The notes: generated from the letters alone by a model not told the origin. Numbered from the stretch's first letter, positions 44,061 to 56,169 are shown. The stretch is DNA of 64,000 nt from Pollenia angustigena (GCA_930367215.1 OV884059.1:35083882-35147881); one strand, 5' to 3'. Translations and numbers: made by a program.

Positions 44061-44331
44061 CCCAGTAAAAACTTCGCCTACAAAATAATGTGTTGAGTAA
44101 TCAGAAAAACATGAAGGCACTACTTACAATTCTACTGAAAGAACCAATGAATTTTACAAGGCATGTCCCAAAATGAACGCATTTAAAAGTAAGTCATTAT
44201 TTTTTTACTTAAATACGTCCAGAAAAAAGTAGTTATAGAAGTTGTTATACATGTAGTTATAGAAGAAAGCTACTAAATAATGAGTTAAAGAAGCTATTCG
44301 TTTTGAAAAAGTAAGCGAAGTTTTTACTGGG
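44061..44331. repeat. 271 bp MITE, CCCAGTAAAAACTTCGCC ends, copy 2
   Basis: Same orientation as the copy at 43574, separated from it by 216 bp, and flanked by AA on both sides. The flanks differ from copy 1, so this is a separate insertion, not a segmental duplication. Confidence 0.85.
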
Positions 44332-44836
44332 AACTTTTTAAATATTTCGTTTTTGTGCTTGGGCAAATATGAGGCGGTACCACTTTCTATTTAAACCTTT
44401 TTTGGTTAGCGTTACGAATTTAAAAACTATTCAAAAATATATTTTCAAATGTAATGAGTATAATATTACAGCAAAATTAAAAGGACTGGTCAAAATTAAT
44501 TGGTCGATTATGGATAGCAACTAAACAGTAGTTGAGTTGCCAGCAGCGAAATCAGGCAAAGCCGCTCATGTTGAAATATAAAATAAAATAAAATAAAAAT
44601 TTGTATATTTTAAAATGAGCGGCGTTGACTGGGATAATCCTAATTATGGACAAACCCTCTCACATGTGGTGAAAAATCAGTCCTTTAGTTGGATTTTCAG
44701 GACATCCCTTCCCATAACCACCACGTGATCCCAGTATCTTTTCAACTGAAAAGCGAAACTACCGTAAAGAAACTTTGCCTAAAAAACAGAAACCATTTCC
44801 CACCAGAAGCATACTAACGGAGGCCTCAACTTATAA

Positions 44837-45705
44837 CACTACGTGACAATTTTTTGACCAAATGAATTTGACACCTAATCTTTATGTAAAATTTTCCGCT
44901 GAATCCGAACATGAAGTCAGAATTGTAAAAAGTAGAACAGTTTTTGAGATATTCCAAAATAGCCGTTTTTTGTGTTATTAAAAAAGATGATGTGAGTGAT
45001 ATGCAAATATCCAAAATACAAAATTTTAGCCTATTTCAATACGAACATTTTGAACACAATAGGATCCACATCGGTGCAAAAATTACAAAGTTACAGAAGA
45101 TTAATTGAATTAACCCACGACAAATAAGTATACAAAGCTAAATTTTTAGTAAAAATAAATATTAAAAATTGCTTGAAACTATTGAATTTTTATGTGGGTT
45201 AATTTACTAAATCTTCTGTAGCTTTGTCATTTTTGTACCAATTTATGTCTTGTTGGGCTCAAAATGTTCATAGTAAAATAATCTAATGTCGCATGCAATA
45301 AAATATTACGGTTTTTAAATCATTGGTTTAAGAAATATAGCTTGAAAAGAGCAAAATTGAACAAAATCATAAAATTTTCAATGAAGCTTGATCTTTTGTC
45401 CCCTGTTACTCTGTCATTTCTTGACCAATATTCACAAGCAATTCATGGTTATTTTAGAAATTTTATTACCTTTCACTAAAATTAAAGAAAAACATAATCC
45501 GTTTAAAATTTTTAAAGATATTAGCATTTCAGTCACATCATCTTTTTTAAAAACACAAATAACGGTTATTTTGGAATATCTCAAAAACTGTTCTACTTTT
45601 GACAATTCCGACTTCATATTCGGATTCAGCGGACAATTTTACATAAAGGATATTAGGTGTCAAATTCATTTGGTCACGACTTTGTTGAAATTTTGTCAAG
45701 TAGTG
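44837..45705. mobile_element. Long-armed element, CACTACKTGACAA ends, TAA target
   Basis: Arms of about 185 bp. The left has GACCAAATGAATTTGACACC, GTAGAACAGTTTTTGAGATA and AAAAAGATGATGTGA; the right has their inverses with roughly one change in ten. TAA lies at 44834-44836 and 45706-45708. The centre (45020-45520) has a second weaker inverted pair around 45110 and 45200. No coding. Confidence 0.8.
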
Positions 45706-45707
45706 TA

Positions 45708-45770
45708 ATCAGTCCGGTTCCGGGCCACCGGGGGTACTGACTTCCGAGGAACCAGATAGGATTTCTGGTC
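45708..45770. repeat. Short repeat fragment shared with 26058-26108
   Basis: CCGGTTCCGGGCCACCGGGG ... GAACCAGATAGGATTTCTGG. A relatively GC-rich relic starting at the TAA flank of the previous element. Confidence 0.45.
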
Positions 45771-46138
45771 AGCCGCGATCGTAAGTATCTCCTGAGATCT
45801 GTAAATTTTGGATTCATGCCAAGTGCTAGGTATTGACTGGACCTGATTTCCCCAGATGATGTCACACCAAAAGTTTAAATATCCTACAGATAATTCCCCC
45901 GGGGAAATTAAAGTACAATCAAAACAGCGTTGCCGTTGAAACATTTCCAAAGTGGGCACAAAAAGCGTATTTCTCAAAAAAAAAGGGCTAATAAAAAAAA
46001 AATATTTTAAAAAAAGAAGTGGTCATGGTTTTTAAACAAACAAACTACGATTTGCATCAGTTTTTGTTTACAGTTAATGCATTATTAAGCTGATGGACAT
46101 GTCAGCTTGTGCTCTAAGAATTTTAACTTTATTATCAA

Positions 46139-46258
46139 CCCAATTATGAATTAAAATTCCCCGGGAGTTTTCTCCCTTCTCCCATTTTTCCTATGTAGAT
46201 TCGATTGTAAAAATGGGAAAAGGGAAAACCACCCGGGGAATTTTTATTCATAATTGGG
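46139..46258. repeat. 120 bp palindromic MITE, CCCAATTATGAAT ends
   Basis: CCCAATTATGAATTAAAATT then CCCCGGG, inverted at the right. CCCTTCTCCCATTTTT pairs with AAAAATGGGAAAAGGG. Non-coding. Confidence 0.75.
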
Positions 46259-46259
46259 C

Positions 46260-47444
46260 TGTATTACTTTTCCGAGCTTAAACCAAAACTTTTCCTAGTT
46301 CGTTTTGGCATTTATTTTTTGTTCTTATAACTTAAATTCGTTGTAAAAAGGCTCTGGTTCGACAGCTATGTCTTTGAATTAGGAAAAATTGCTTGGATTT
46401 TATAACAAAAGTGTTTAAAAATCTTTAAAATGTTCAGTCTTGTATCTTTGTTATTTATAATAATTATTCTTGATAAATTTTCGTGACCGAATTTCAAAAA
46501 GAGTCAAAAAATAGCTTGGAATGATTTCAAATTATACAAAATGGTACATTAAGAAAAGGGGAATAAAAAGTGCCAAGGGTAAAATTTGCTACTTTAGGGT
46601 CGCAACGGCAGCGCTAAATCAAAATGGTCAACAAGCATGTATATAGTTAGTATGACACTGACGATGCTGGATAGAAAATCAAACCAATTTGGATACTAAG
46701 TCAAGCACACGTAAACAATTTAAAGTTGTTTTAAATTAAAGGCTACTAAAATGTGATTTGGCTATCACACAGAAGATCATAACGACAAAACCTTAAAAAA
46801 TGAATTTAAAAAACAGTGCTTGATTTAATTCTGGTCTCGTAATAAAATAAGGTCAATCAATTAATATTTTAAATTTTATTAATTTCACATTGCATTGTTC
46901 TACGCTGTAGGGTATTTTATACTGTTGCTGTCAATTAAGTATTCTACTTTGCTTTTCAATAAGAACCTTGTTAAAAAAATCTAGGTAAAGCAAATATGGT
47001 GCAATTAAAATATAGTACTTTTTTTACTGAAACACACATATACATACATACATACAAAAACACATATAACAAACGTGTATTCTATTTGACAATGTACTAT
47101 AGAGTCGAGTACAGAATATAAAAAAATTAAAATGTACTGTATTGCCGAAGCGAGAGAGTGAGAAATCGAAATTGCATTAAAAAAACGTATTTAAATTCAT
47201 AAAAAAGATAAGATTTAAATGCATACGCATGAATGTTTGTGTATCTATGTTCGTATGTATGTATACATCAAAATATAACAGGCAACTCGTCATCATAATC
47301 ATCACCTTAATCGCAATAATCGGTGTAAAAAATGCTGTATGAATATCAAACAAGACAAACAATTAACCATCCATCCAACATATAAAAATTTTAAGAAGAA
47401 AAGTAATATTCCTATTGTATTTCATAAGTGCATACATGCATAAA
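46260..47444. other. Unassigned AT-rich region
   Basis: TATGACACTGACGATGCTGG near 46650 resembles GTGACACCGACGATGCTAGA near 40080, so a short shared repeat exists. ACATACA microsatellite-like words near 47040. No coding. Confidence 0.35.
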
Positions 47445-48070
47445 TACCCAGCAAACAATTTTTGTCGACATATCTGATATCAGAGAATAAGAAGAAGTGT
47501 CTAAAATTCCTTGTGTCTAAATTTTTTTTTAAGCATATTTAACAAAAGAAAATGTCCTCACATTTTAACGTAAGAACTTTCTTTATATATTCTAACGTTT
47601 TGAAAAACTATTTTTTAGGATACGTCTGCACATTATTGTTATCCTATTGTACGAGAATGTTCCCAAAATTATCGGAAAACACAACAAATTTGCAAAGAAG
47701 ATTTCTTTATTTCTTAACACAATCTCCTTTTAGCATGATACACTTTTCAAAAGTTTCGTTAATCTATTTTTAGTAAGAACTGTCTAGCTGCTTAAAATAG
47801 CCATCAACTGCACATTCCACCTCTTCATTGTTCACAGAAAACATTTGTCACCAATTTAAGCATTAATCAAAAATAAAATCAATTTTAATTAATAATTTTA
47901 AAACAAAAATAAAATTTTATTAATTGTTTTTGTTTTAAATGTAAGTTTAGCGATCGAAGTCTTCGTTCGCAAATAGATGAACAGGCAAGGCAGTAAGAAT
48001 TCATAAGAAAACCATTTACAAATAAGAAATACATTTTAAATCTTCTAATTACAACAAAAAACAAAAACAT

Positions 48071-48538
48071 CCTCAATACTTGCAACGCGAAATAAAACTA
48101 GACTATTGGTATAGCAAATCTGCCAAAGGGTTTTGAAAAGTTGGCTCAGGTTCCCGAAATATGGGCTCCTAAAGTTTTAGAATTTTTTTGAAAATTTAAT
48201 TTTGAAATTTTATTTCAGATGCCTGCATTAGAATTGTATGGCGATTCTTTTCTTAGAATATATTAACCCTCTAACACTCATTTGAAGGGGTCATTTTTGT
48301 CCATTTTTTAACTTCCACACACAATTATACTAAAACGGCACTTTAGAGGGTTAACATGTTTGACGAATATTTTATGCATCAAATTTCACTTGGGGTCTTT
48401 TAAGACCCAAAATATCGAAAATCCGTTTTACAAACTTTAGGGGCCCATATTTCGGGAACCTGAGCTAACTTTTCAAAACTCTTTGGCAGATTTGCTCTAC
48501 CAATAGTCTAGTTTCATTTCGCGGTGTAAGTATTGAGG
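48071..48538. mobile_element. Long-armed element, CCTCAATACTTGC ends
   Basis: Arms of about 110 bp: AAACTAGACTATTGGTA, GCAAATCTGCCAAAGGGTTT and GGTTCCCGAAATATGGGC at the left are inverted at 48427-48538. Target duplication not found. The interior carries a TTAA-flanked mini-element. Confidence 0.78.
48267..48350. repeat. 84 bp TTAA-flanked mini-element, piggyBac-like
   Basis: CCCTCTAAC at the left, the inverse of CCCTCTAAAG at the right, and TTAA on both sides. A CCY start with a TTAA target is the piggyBac pattern. Too short to exclude chance fully. Confidence 0.55.
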
Positions 48539-49029
48539 CTAGCGGCGATGACCCGAATTTTGTGCCACTGTGTTATGAAAGACCGTGTGTTTGCTGGGTA
48601 AGTGTTCCCGAAAAAAGTATATAAGTATCATCCACATGTGCACTAGTCGCTGGTTAATTGACTACTGAATGAAACCCAACCAATTAATATAAATGTATAT
48701 GGCATATTCATAAAAAGTTTTTACTTATATAATATTTAATTAATTTAATATTTTTTTAAATTATACACCGTTTAAGACACTTGACTCTTCGAACAAAACA
48801 CAAAGACTGAAAACTTTATCTAAAATAAAAAATTTAGGCACGCATCAAATATCGGGACATCTTTCTGTAAAACACTTCCAAAACTATAGCGAGAATAATC
48901 ATATTTTTTGTCATGTTGTAGGAAATCTTTATGATGAGATTATTTTACAACTCATTTACATTTTGCTCTGTTGGGAAGTGAATTAGAATGCGTGTTGAGA
49001 ATGTGTTAAACAATTGTTCAATGTCTTGT

Positions 49030-49215
49030 GCATTAATATCAAAGTATATCGATCGAATTAGAATCACTTTTTAAAGCGATCTAATTATGTCCGTCCGTCT
49101 GGCTGTTTGTCCATGTTAACCTTGTGCGCAAAGTAGAGTTCGCAATTTTGGAGATGATTTGATGAAATTTGTTACATATTGTTGAAATTATGAGAATTGG
49201 TCTGTAATTTCTATC
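49030..49215. repeat. Interspersed repeat fragment, family R1
   Basis: ATATCGATCGAATTAGAATC, GTCCGTCCGTCTGGCTGTTT, CATGTTAACCTTGTGCGCAA and GCAATTTTGGAGATGATTTG. The clearest copy of the R1 family. Confidence 0.6.
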
Positions 49216-49464
49216 GCAAAAAGAAAAAAGTGCTAAAGTTGAGTTAATATCAATTTTCAGATCTTCACGTTCAAAAGTGTACATGGGCAAAGTTTCATTT
49301 ATTTTGCACGATTTTTTTCGAAATTATAAGAAAATTATTTTTTACTTATCTTTTTTTATTGCCCAATAACATTTGGAATAAACACTTAAGATTATTTCCG
49401 ATCTGTGATATTCCTACAAAACTAAAAAAAAATAGATAAGTCTTATTGTCACAGATTTCAAATA

Positions 49465-49985
49465 CAGTTATTTTCGGTTAATTGAGCCCCGCTTAATTGA
49501 GTTTCCCGTTTTATTGCACTAAAAATCATGGAACGAAATCATTCAGTATAACTGTTTATGTAAAAATACCCGTTTAGTTGAGTTCCGTTTAATTGCGTCA
49601 CCCGCTTATTTATTTCGCAAAATAAGACCGCATTGCGAAAAACAAGAGCAAATGTTTCGGTTAACTGTTTCCGTCTACTTAATGTGTTTTTGCCTCCCCA
49701 AACGTAAATAAATTATTTTTCGGCAGAAAGTGGTACGATGAACGTACCTGATTTTTATTTTGTTTTAAAAAACTTAAACCATTTTTTAACTTATTAAATA
49801 AAGAAATGTGTTTTATTTTCTATCTACACATGGGTGTTTGGCTTTATTGCACATCTTGCTCAATTAAGCGAATTTCGATTTAATTTCGTCGGCGATTCAA
49901 TTAACCGAGTACTGCTTAATTGAGTTCCCGTTTAATTGCGTCAAAAGTCGTGCATTTTTAGAAACTCAATTAGGCGGAAATAACT
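49465..49985. mobile_element. pogo/Tigger-like non-autonomous element
   Basis: CAGTTATTTTCGGTTAATTG at the left against the inverse of AGTTATTTCCGCCTAATTG at the right, with TA outside both ends. Words TTAATTGAGTTCCCGTTTAA and TTTAATTGCGTCA recur several times inside. No transposase. It ends eight bases before the hAT copy B. Confidence 0.7.
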
Positions 49986-50229
49986 TAGCGCCAATTAGGG
50001 ATGAAACGATACGAGTAAATACAAGTACATATTCGATTCTTTTATATAAGTACCAAGTATTTTTGTAATCGATACTTAGCAACCGAGTATCGGTAAAAAA
50101 ATACTCGGTATCGGTCAAAAGTAATCGTTTCACTTTGGTATTGAAATTAATCTTAAATTTTTGATTATTTTCCAAAGCTGGAGCAGCAGTAACGGTATCA
50201 AGAACCCGTTTGAGCAGTAAACACCTATA

Positions 50230-50710
50230 AACCACATATTGTCCAGGTCCATTTCGTCAATTTCTGGCTATAGGAAGTTCGTTAACATCTCGCGATATCG
50301 AACACCATTCACCGTAATTGGACCACATTTTCGAAGAAGCCGCAGAACTAACTGGGCAAGCATGCTCATATTTTTTCGCTCTTCCTACAGACCCGGTTTG
50401 CTGAAATTACGCACAATTCTCCCGATTGTGGAAACATGTGTGCCCCGGTAGTATAGCTGGTATCGAGCTTGTCTATCAGCGCCGGGGTTGCGGGTTCGGT
50501 TCCCGCCAGAGGCTCTGGTTTCTTTCCTACAGACACGCATAGAGCTTCGCGGGATTAGCTTAGGAAAAATAAAAAAATTTGGTTGATTATGCTGACCAAA
50601 AAAATCAAGATGTGCACGAAATGCATTTCGATTGAACGCCCATTTTCGTAAAAGGCTTTAACAATCTTAACGCGCTGCTCAATTGTGTACCTCTCAATGG
50701 TAGAATTTGT
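50230..50710 (-). pseudogene. rosa-type mariner fragment inside hAT copy B
   Basis: The minus strand carries the same N-terminal helix-turn-helix and GQ.ITVN remnants as 20837-21200, interrupted by the SINE at 50442-50577. The shared internal deletion shows that both copies derive from one fragment already inside the hAT element. Confidence 0.7.
50442..50577 (+). repeat. tRNA-derived SINE
   Basis: GCCCCGGTAGTATAGCTGGT (A-box-like), GGGTTCGGTTCCCGCC (B box), body CTCTGGTTTCTTTCCTACAG ... GGGATTAGC, and an A-rich tail ending near 50577. It splits the mariner fragment: copy A reads straight across the site (GTTTCCACAATCGG). Confidence 0.82.
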
Positions 50711-51632
50711 CAAATACTGAAACAAAGAAAGGTCAAATTAAGTGGCGCAAAAAACTTGACGTGGATTATCGTTTAACCACCCTTTATTTTATATTTATCA
50801 ATTTAAAAATAAAATACATATTTACATTTAAAATAAATACATAGTGACATTGTTTATTTCTGGAATAAAAAGTGAATGAAGGTTGTTATCCTGAACGTTC
50901 TATAAAATGTTGTTTCCAAGGTAAAAGATTTTTTGAAAGAAAATTGGTACCAGGTGGTAACAAAAAGTGGTCTCAATTTTTACACCGATACAAGTATGTA
51001 TCGATACTTTTTTTTCGATACTGAGTAGGTATCGATACTTTGCGAGCTATACCATATCGAGTGTCGATACCTAAGAGGCATCGTTTCATCCCTAGCCCCA
51101 ATTCAAGCTTTTTTCGGGAATATAAAAATTTTTAATATTCACATACATTTTCATATGTTTGTTTAACGTTTGTGTGGTTTATTTAACTCTAAATAAATGT
51201 TTTTAGTATTTTGTGTTTTACAAATGAAAAACATATTGAAAGATGTAATACAAATCGCTTATATAAAACATTCAGCGAAGAATTAGCGAAAAAACTGTTC
51301 AGCGGAAGGTTGTGCAAAGATTTGGCGAACTAAATTTTTAGTAAATTTGCTAAAAAAAAAAACTTTATCTTCAGATCATTATAAATGAATGGTATTGCAA
51401 TGTTCTTTTAGCAAACGAAAATCTTTAAAAGCACCTCTCGCAAAAGAGAAACAAAACAAAATGTAACGTTTCTTAAAAAAAAAACATATTGTACTCTTAT
51501 TTGGGAAAAGAGCAAAAACATAAAATTAAGAGAGAAGTTGCTTCGCTTTCGAACTATAGCCAAACTAATAAAAACGAATGTTAAGCCATATTAAAATCTT
51601 ATCGTTAGAACTATTTTTAGTGATTACTTAAG

Positions 51633-52581
51633 ATATCGTCAGCTCATTGTTGGTTTGACCTACCGACCGTTTTTAAAAGAATTGAGTTAATATGGGGTAT
51701 ATATATTTTTTATACGCCCTCTCTTTCTAAATCCAAGAACTGTTTTACGAAATGTTTTATAATTTCAAAAATCTTAAATATTGATTTTGCTCCATATCAA
51801 CTATTTTAAAGTTGATTAGGAATAGTTTTGCTCTACACGCCACTGTTCAGCGAATGCTGCAAATTCCTCATACAAAAACGTACAAAATAAATTTCACTCT
51901 GGCTTCGCTTCATTGCCGTAAGAAAAAAAGTAGTAAAAGCAAAATAAAATAAAATGCCAACAACTCCATACACAGTAGTAAGAATACGTTTGCAGCACAA
52001 AAACGACTTTTTAGAAATGAATTAAGCGGCTCATACACTTGCAATAAAATTGTTAAATTTTACGTATTGTACAATTATATCGTTAATATGTATGTGATAT
52101 TCGTAGGTGGCACAATACATTGGCAGTAATCAAAAGACTTTTTATTTTTATTGCACAACGAAAAGAAAGTGAAATGTGTTGGCAAAATTGTACAATGCTT
52201 TTTATGTTATTTCTATAGGTTATGTTCACCTTTTTATTGAATGAATGAAACCATTGTGCGACTTATTGCATAATATAGGACAAAATGGAAATAATATGGC
52301 GAAATCATTTACAATAATATTGCAAGTGTATGGGCCGCTTTAGAAATGTGGCTGGTGTATGCGGCACTAAACAATAATTTTCACTTTTAATAAAAAACTA
52401 CTAACTTCTAAGTTCGTTTGAACGTTCACTAAAATTAACATTTTTCTTCAAAACATATGCCAGAAGCCGAGGTGAAAATAGAAAAAACTTCTATCGAGTA
52501 TATTTTCAGAAAACTTCATGTAAGCCTTCACTCTCGTTTTTCGTTGGCATATACACCAAACCAATAATGAGCTGACGATAT
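51633..52581. mobile_element. Element with ATATCGTCAGCTCATT ends
   Basis: ATATCGTCAGCTCATTGTTG at the left is inverted as CAATAATGAGCTGACGATAT at the right (GGTTTG follows inside). It contains the MITE at 52020-52340. No coding or resolved target duplication. Confidence 0.65.
52020..52340. repeat. MITE, TAAGCGGCTCATACACTTG ends, copy 2
   Basis: TAAGCGGCTCATACACTTGC at the left, the inverse of AAGCGGCCCATACACTTGC at the right, and an exact 8 bp flank TAGAAATG at 52012-52019 and 52341-52348. The 8 bp target suggests a hAT-mobilised MITE. Inverse homologue of 34804-35120. Confidence 0.78.
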
Positions 52582-54192
52582 GTATCATTTAAGTTTTTCG
52601 TTACAGATATTGCTAAAGATTCGCTATTCGAGATCGAAAGATTTGCTGCAACAGGTGAACTCTACAAGTTTTTTTTTCCGTTTCACTAGCAGCAAATGTC
52701 GTTCTCAAATGTTTTATCAGAGAAACGTTTGCAAATTGTTCGATAACGATATTATTTTCATGTCTGTCGTGGTCAAGCGGGTAACTGGGTAACATTTTGT
52801 TAATTGTTGGTACGTGTAGTACTTAGTATGTAGTTGTTGTTGCTTTTGTAGTAGTGTTGCTAATGGTGGGAAACGGAAACATTGAAAAGGAAGTTGAGTG
52901 GGGAATTAAAAGATGTCGATGATGATGATGACTTTGTTGCTTAAAAGAGGTGGCTCCCTGATATACACACGTACTTTTTTTATGTGATGGCATATAATAT
53001 GAAAGAGAAAAATAACAACAACAGCATAAATGATGGTGATGATGATGATGATGTTGAAGGCTGTTTGCCTGCCAGTCTATTTGATTTAATTTGATGCCAT
53101 CATGTATCTATACACTTCCCATTCACCTTGTTTCATTTTTTGCATACTTTATTGTTATTTTGCTTAATTTTTTTCAGTTTTTTTTTCTATTTATCTTTCT
53201 TTTAAAACTTACACATTCCAGCATACTTTATGTTTTTGTTTGTTAATTGCTTTTTCTTCTTGTATACTCATAAAGGAAAGCGTAATTTTTTTTTAAATAT
53301 TGTGCACTCTTATTAATTTTTTGTCGCAGTTTTTTTTTTTAATATTAAATTTTAAAAACAATTTTATTTATTTTGCTACTCGTATAAATTTGAATTCGGT
53401 TTTATTTAAAGCTTTTTATTATTATTATTTTTCTTTAATTCAAGTAAAATTTGGAAAAATTATTTATGCTTCAGAGTAAGTGTTACTTAGTAAAAGGATA
53501 CGTAGTAAAAAACTTCTTTTGTTTAGAAAAAAATATGTATCAATTGATTTTTCACTTTAGATATGTTACACAAAACTTATGGGTGAGCAAATAATTTTTC
53601 ACTTTTGGTATAAAAAAAAAACAGCAAAATTGGAAAAAAAATTAATAAAACTGATTTAATTAAACGACAGAAAAGTTTAATAAATAACAAAAAATTTATT
53701 AAAATTAGAAGAGTTTCGATGGCGTATTATTTATAAAATTTTTTAATAACGATTTTAATAATTTTTCTACGCTTTTTTCGAAAAAATATTGTTGAAAAAA
53801 AATCTTTTAAAATCTTAATTGGTGCTGTTTGGTTGCAAATAAAAAGGATCCACAAAAATGAATGTGTATATAGAGTATGAAATGGAAAGACATACATACA
53901 TACACACACAAAGTTGAAAATATGTTTTATGTGTATGTGTGTTTGATTCGTGTAAATGCGTGTTAATGTATCGGTATTCGCCAAAACGCGCATGTGAGAA
54001 AACTTTTATTGAGGTGAATTTTCTTTTTTTTTTTTGCGAATTTTTGTTTGTTGTTTGTCTTCATCAGTGTTGCCAGAAAATTGGGGAAATATTTATAAAA
54101 TTCAATTTGTTTAAAAAACCATTGCGAATAATACTTTTACTTAATTAAACGAGTAGTAGTAGTAATATAGACTAATAATATAGACTAAATCA
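52582..54192. other. Unassigned region with GAT microsatellites
   Basis: GATGATGATGAT tracts at 52916-52932 and 53031-53055. The rest is A/T tracts and CATACATACA words near 53890. No splice-supported coding and no inverted repeats. It is one of the less repeat-like stretches and could hold regulatory DNA or an upstream non-coding exon of Tomosyn, without direct evidence. Confidence 0.35.
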
Positions 54193-54200
54193 CTACCAAC

Positions 54201-54923
54201 TAATACTGGGAAACTATCGATAGTCCTTAACTATCGAAAATATCGATAGGAAAAATATCAATATCGATATTATTACTATTTAAAATACAGATATGAAGAC
54301 ATGTTACAGCAGCTATACACACAGTTTTTTCCGCAAGTTTTTACTTGCTATTATTAATTCGCGCAGAATTACAGCAATGAATACAAACAACAAGAATGGC
54401 AGGTGGTATGGTTTGCTTAGCGGTGCTTTTTATACTGCTAATTTAAGGCCTTTATGCATAAATTTTGTATATGTTTACATATGGACTGAAATGTCAAATA
54501 TTTTTATAATGTAAAAAAAAAAAATCAAATAAAAATGCAATTGCAATTGCGAGCAAAAGATAAAACAATGAACGACCATTAGAGGAATAGTCCGCTAGAT
54601 TGATTACGTTTTGGATTGAGAATCAAATCCAATTAAGAACATTATCTAAAGTTGCACTAAAATATCTTATAGACCCTGTTAATTTGGTTCCTTTAGAAAG
54701 ATGCTTAGCAGCATCACAATTTTTAAAAACTGTCCTCTAAAATACGTGCGTACATACATACGTCTTTTAGTTTCAATAAAATGACAAAAACAACGAACTG
54801 TAGCCTGATAAAAAACTAGTTACAGTTTTTCTACTTAAGAACAAACAGTCAGTCGATAGTAATATCGATATATCGATAATGAAATCTGAACTATCGATAA
54901 ATATCGATAGTATCCCAGCACTA
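54201..54923. mobile_element. hAT element, TAGTGCTGGGA ends, copy 2
   Basis: 723 bp, opposite in orientation to copy 1 (6267-9625). Ends TAATACTGGGA / TCCCAGCACTA and a perfect 8 bp duplication CTACCAAC at 54193-54200 and 54924-54931. Dense ATCGATA words at both ends. It has no internal insertions, so it gives empty sites for three elements inside copy 1. Confidence 0.88.
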
Positions 54924-54931
54924 CTACCAAC

Positions 54932-55675
54932 TAGCCTACTGAGAAACCTTTTATTTTACCATTGTACCTTTTTGAATATTTGTTTATTAATTTTAAGCTT
55001 TGGGAATGGCATTTTTCATACACACAGATGTGTACTCGGTGCGGAAAGCTATCTGACTGCCATTCACTTGGAAATGGCCAGAGGTGATTTTTTTTTTCGA
55101 AATTCCGAAGCAGCGCACTTCTTCCGATATCTGATGAAGTACTCCTCGATAATACAATTTTGCCAACTATATAATGGTAGCTAAAGTGAGAAGGCGAACC
55201 TGCCTAGGGGGTTTTTGGTAGCACCAATTCTAGGAGCGGATGCTGTGGTCCAATTAACCACACATCTTAAATAATAAATCTACTATTACAAACATCGACC
55301 CCTATGGTGACGAATTTTCGCTTCAAACAACGGTTTATGATTGGTACCTGAAACGTAAGAACTTTCTCTAGCGTTAAAAATTGGCGTGCCACACTAAGGT
55401 TAAAGTTCGTAAGAACGAAATTGGAAAAAGGGTAGAAAGAAGCTCGTAGCTACCCAGGAGTCGCCCCTAGAGAGGTAAAATATATAAACAACACCCATTA
55501 TTTTTGTTTTCCTTATATTTCCATAGAAAAAACTATCTTCAACCATTTAGAGGATCCCCACACAAAAAAAAACTAAAATTGACCACGAAAATTTACTAAA
55601 ATATAAAATAAAGGAATTAAAAAAAGTTCTTAGATAATTTTTTTAAATACTCGTCCACTAAAATTGAAACAGCTC
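54932..55675. other. Unassigned region, short repeat relics
   Basis: AGGAGTCGCCCCTAGAGAGG near 55458 resembles TGAGTCGCTTCTAGAGAGG in the palindrome at 59632-60619. The open frame at 54879-55184 begins inside the hAT end and is not supported as a gene. Confidence 0.35.
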
Positions 55676-55920
55676 TGGGGTCTAATTACCGCATACGATA
55701 TCGAGCAAAATTGATGGAATTTTTCTAGTTTGGTATTATGACTCTCGATATTGAATGAAATGTATCGTAATTTGAGATGATAGCATTCGATATCGAGTAA
55801 CCAAAGACATTTATCTCTCTAGTTTTCATTCGATACGTCAGTGTCTTTCGTATGCAGAAAAATACGATAGTTTACTCGATACGATAGCTTACTCGATATC
55901 GAATGCGGTAATAAGGCCCT
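55676..55920. repeat. MITE, TCTAATTACCGC ends, copy 1 of a pair
   Basis: TCTAATTACCGCATACGATA at the left and TATCGAATGCGGTAATAAGG at the right. Same family as 12563-12795. Confidence 0.8.
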
Positions 55921-55921
55921 T

Positions 55922-56169
55922 GGGTTCTTATCATCACATTCGATATCGAAAAAACTAACATATCGTGTAAACTGTCATATGTTTCTGCATACAATAGACA
56001 CAAACGTATCGAATAAAAACTCGAGAGATTTAATGTCTTTGGTTACACGATATCGAATGTTATCATCTCAAATTACGATACATTTCATTCGATATCGAGT
56101 GTCTTGATACCAAAATTAAACATTTCGATCAATTTTGCTCGATATCGTAAGCTGTGATTTGATCCCTGG
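55922..56169. repeat. MITE of the same family, inverted, copy 2 of the pair
   Basis: Placed directly after the previous copy in inverted orientation. CATCACATTCGATATCG at its left end; CGATATCGTAAGCTGTGATT at its right. The pair forms a 490 bp near palindrome. Confidence 0.78.

Larger units (their letters stand above)
47447..48598. mobile_element. TA-flanked element, CCCAGCAAACA ends
   Basis: CCCAGCAAACAATTT at the left and the inverse of CCCAGCAAACACACGG at the right, with TA outside both. It belongs with the family at 6447 and perhaps 43574. It hosts the inverted-repeat element at 48071-48538. Confidence 0.7.
49996..51094. mobile_element. hAT element, TAGGGATGAAACGATAC ends, copy B
   Basis: In the opposite orientation to copy A (18967-21419). 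TAGGGATGAAACGATACG at the left, GTTTCATCCCTA at the right, and an 8 bp duplication GCGCCAAT / GCCCCAAT with one mismatch. It contains the rosa mariner fragment and a SINE, but not the 1.3 kb TA-flanked insertion of copy A. Confidence 0.85.

Noticed and set aside
52916..53055. Coding Asp or Met repeats from GATGATGAT tracts
   Set aside because: The surrounding frames are closed on both strands; these are simple microsatellites.
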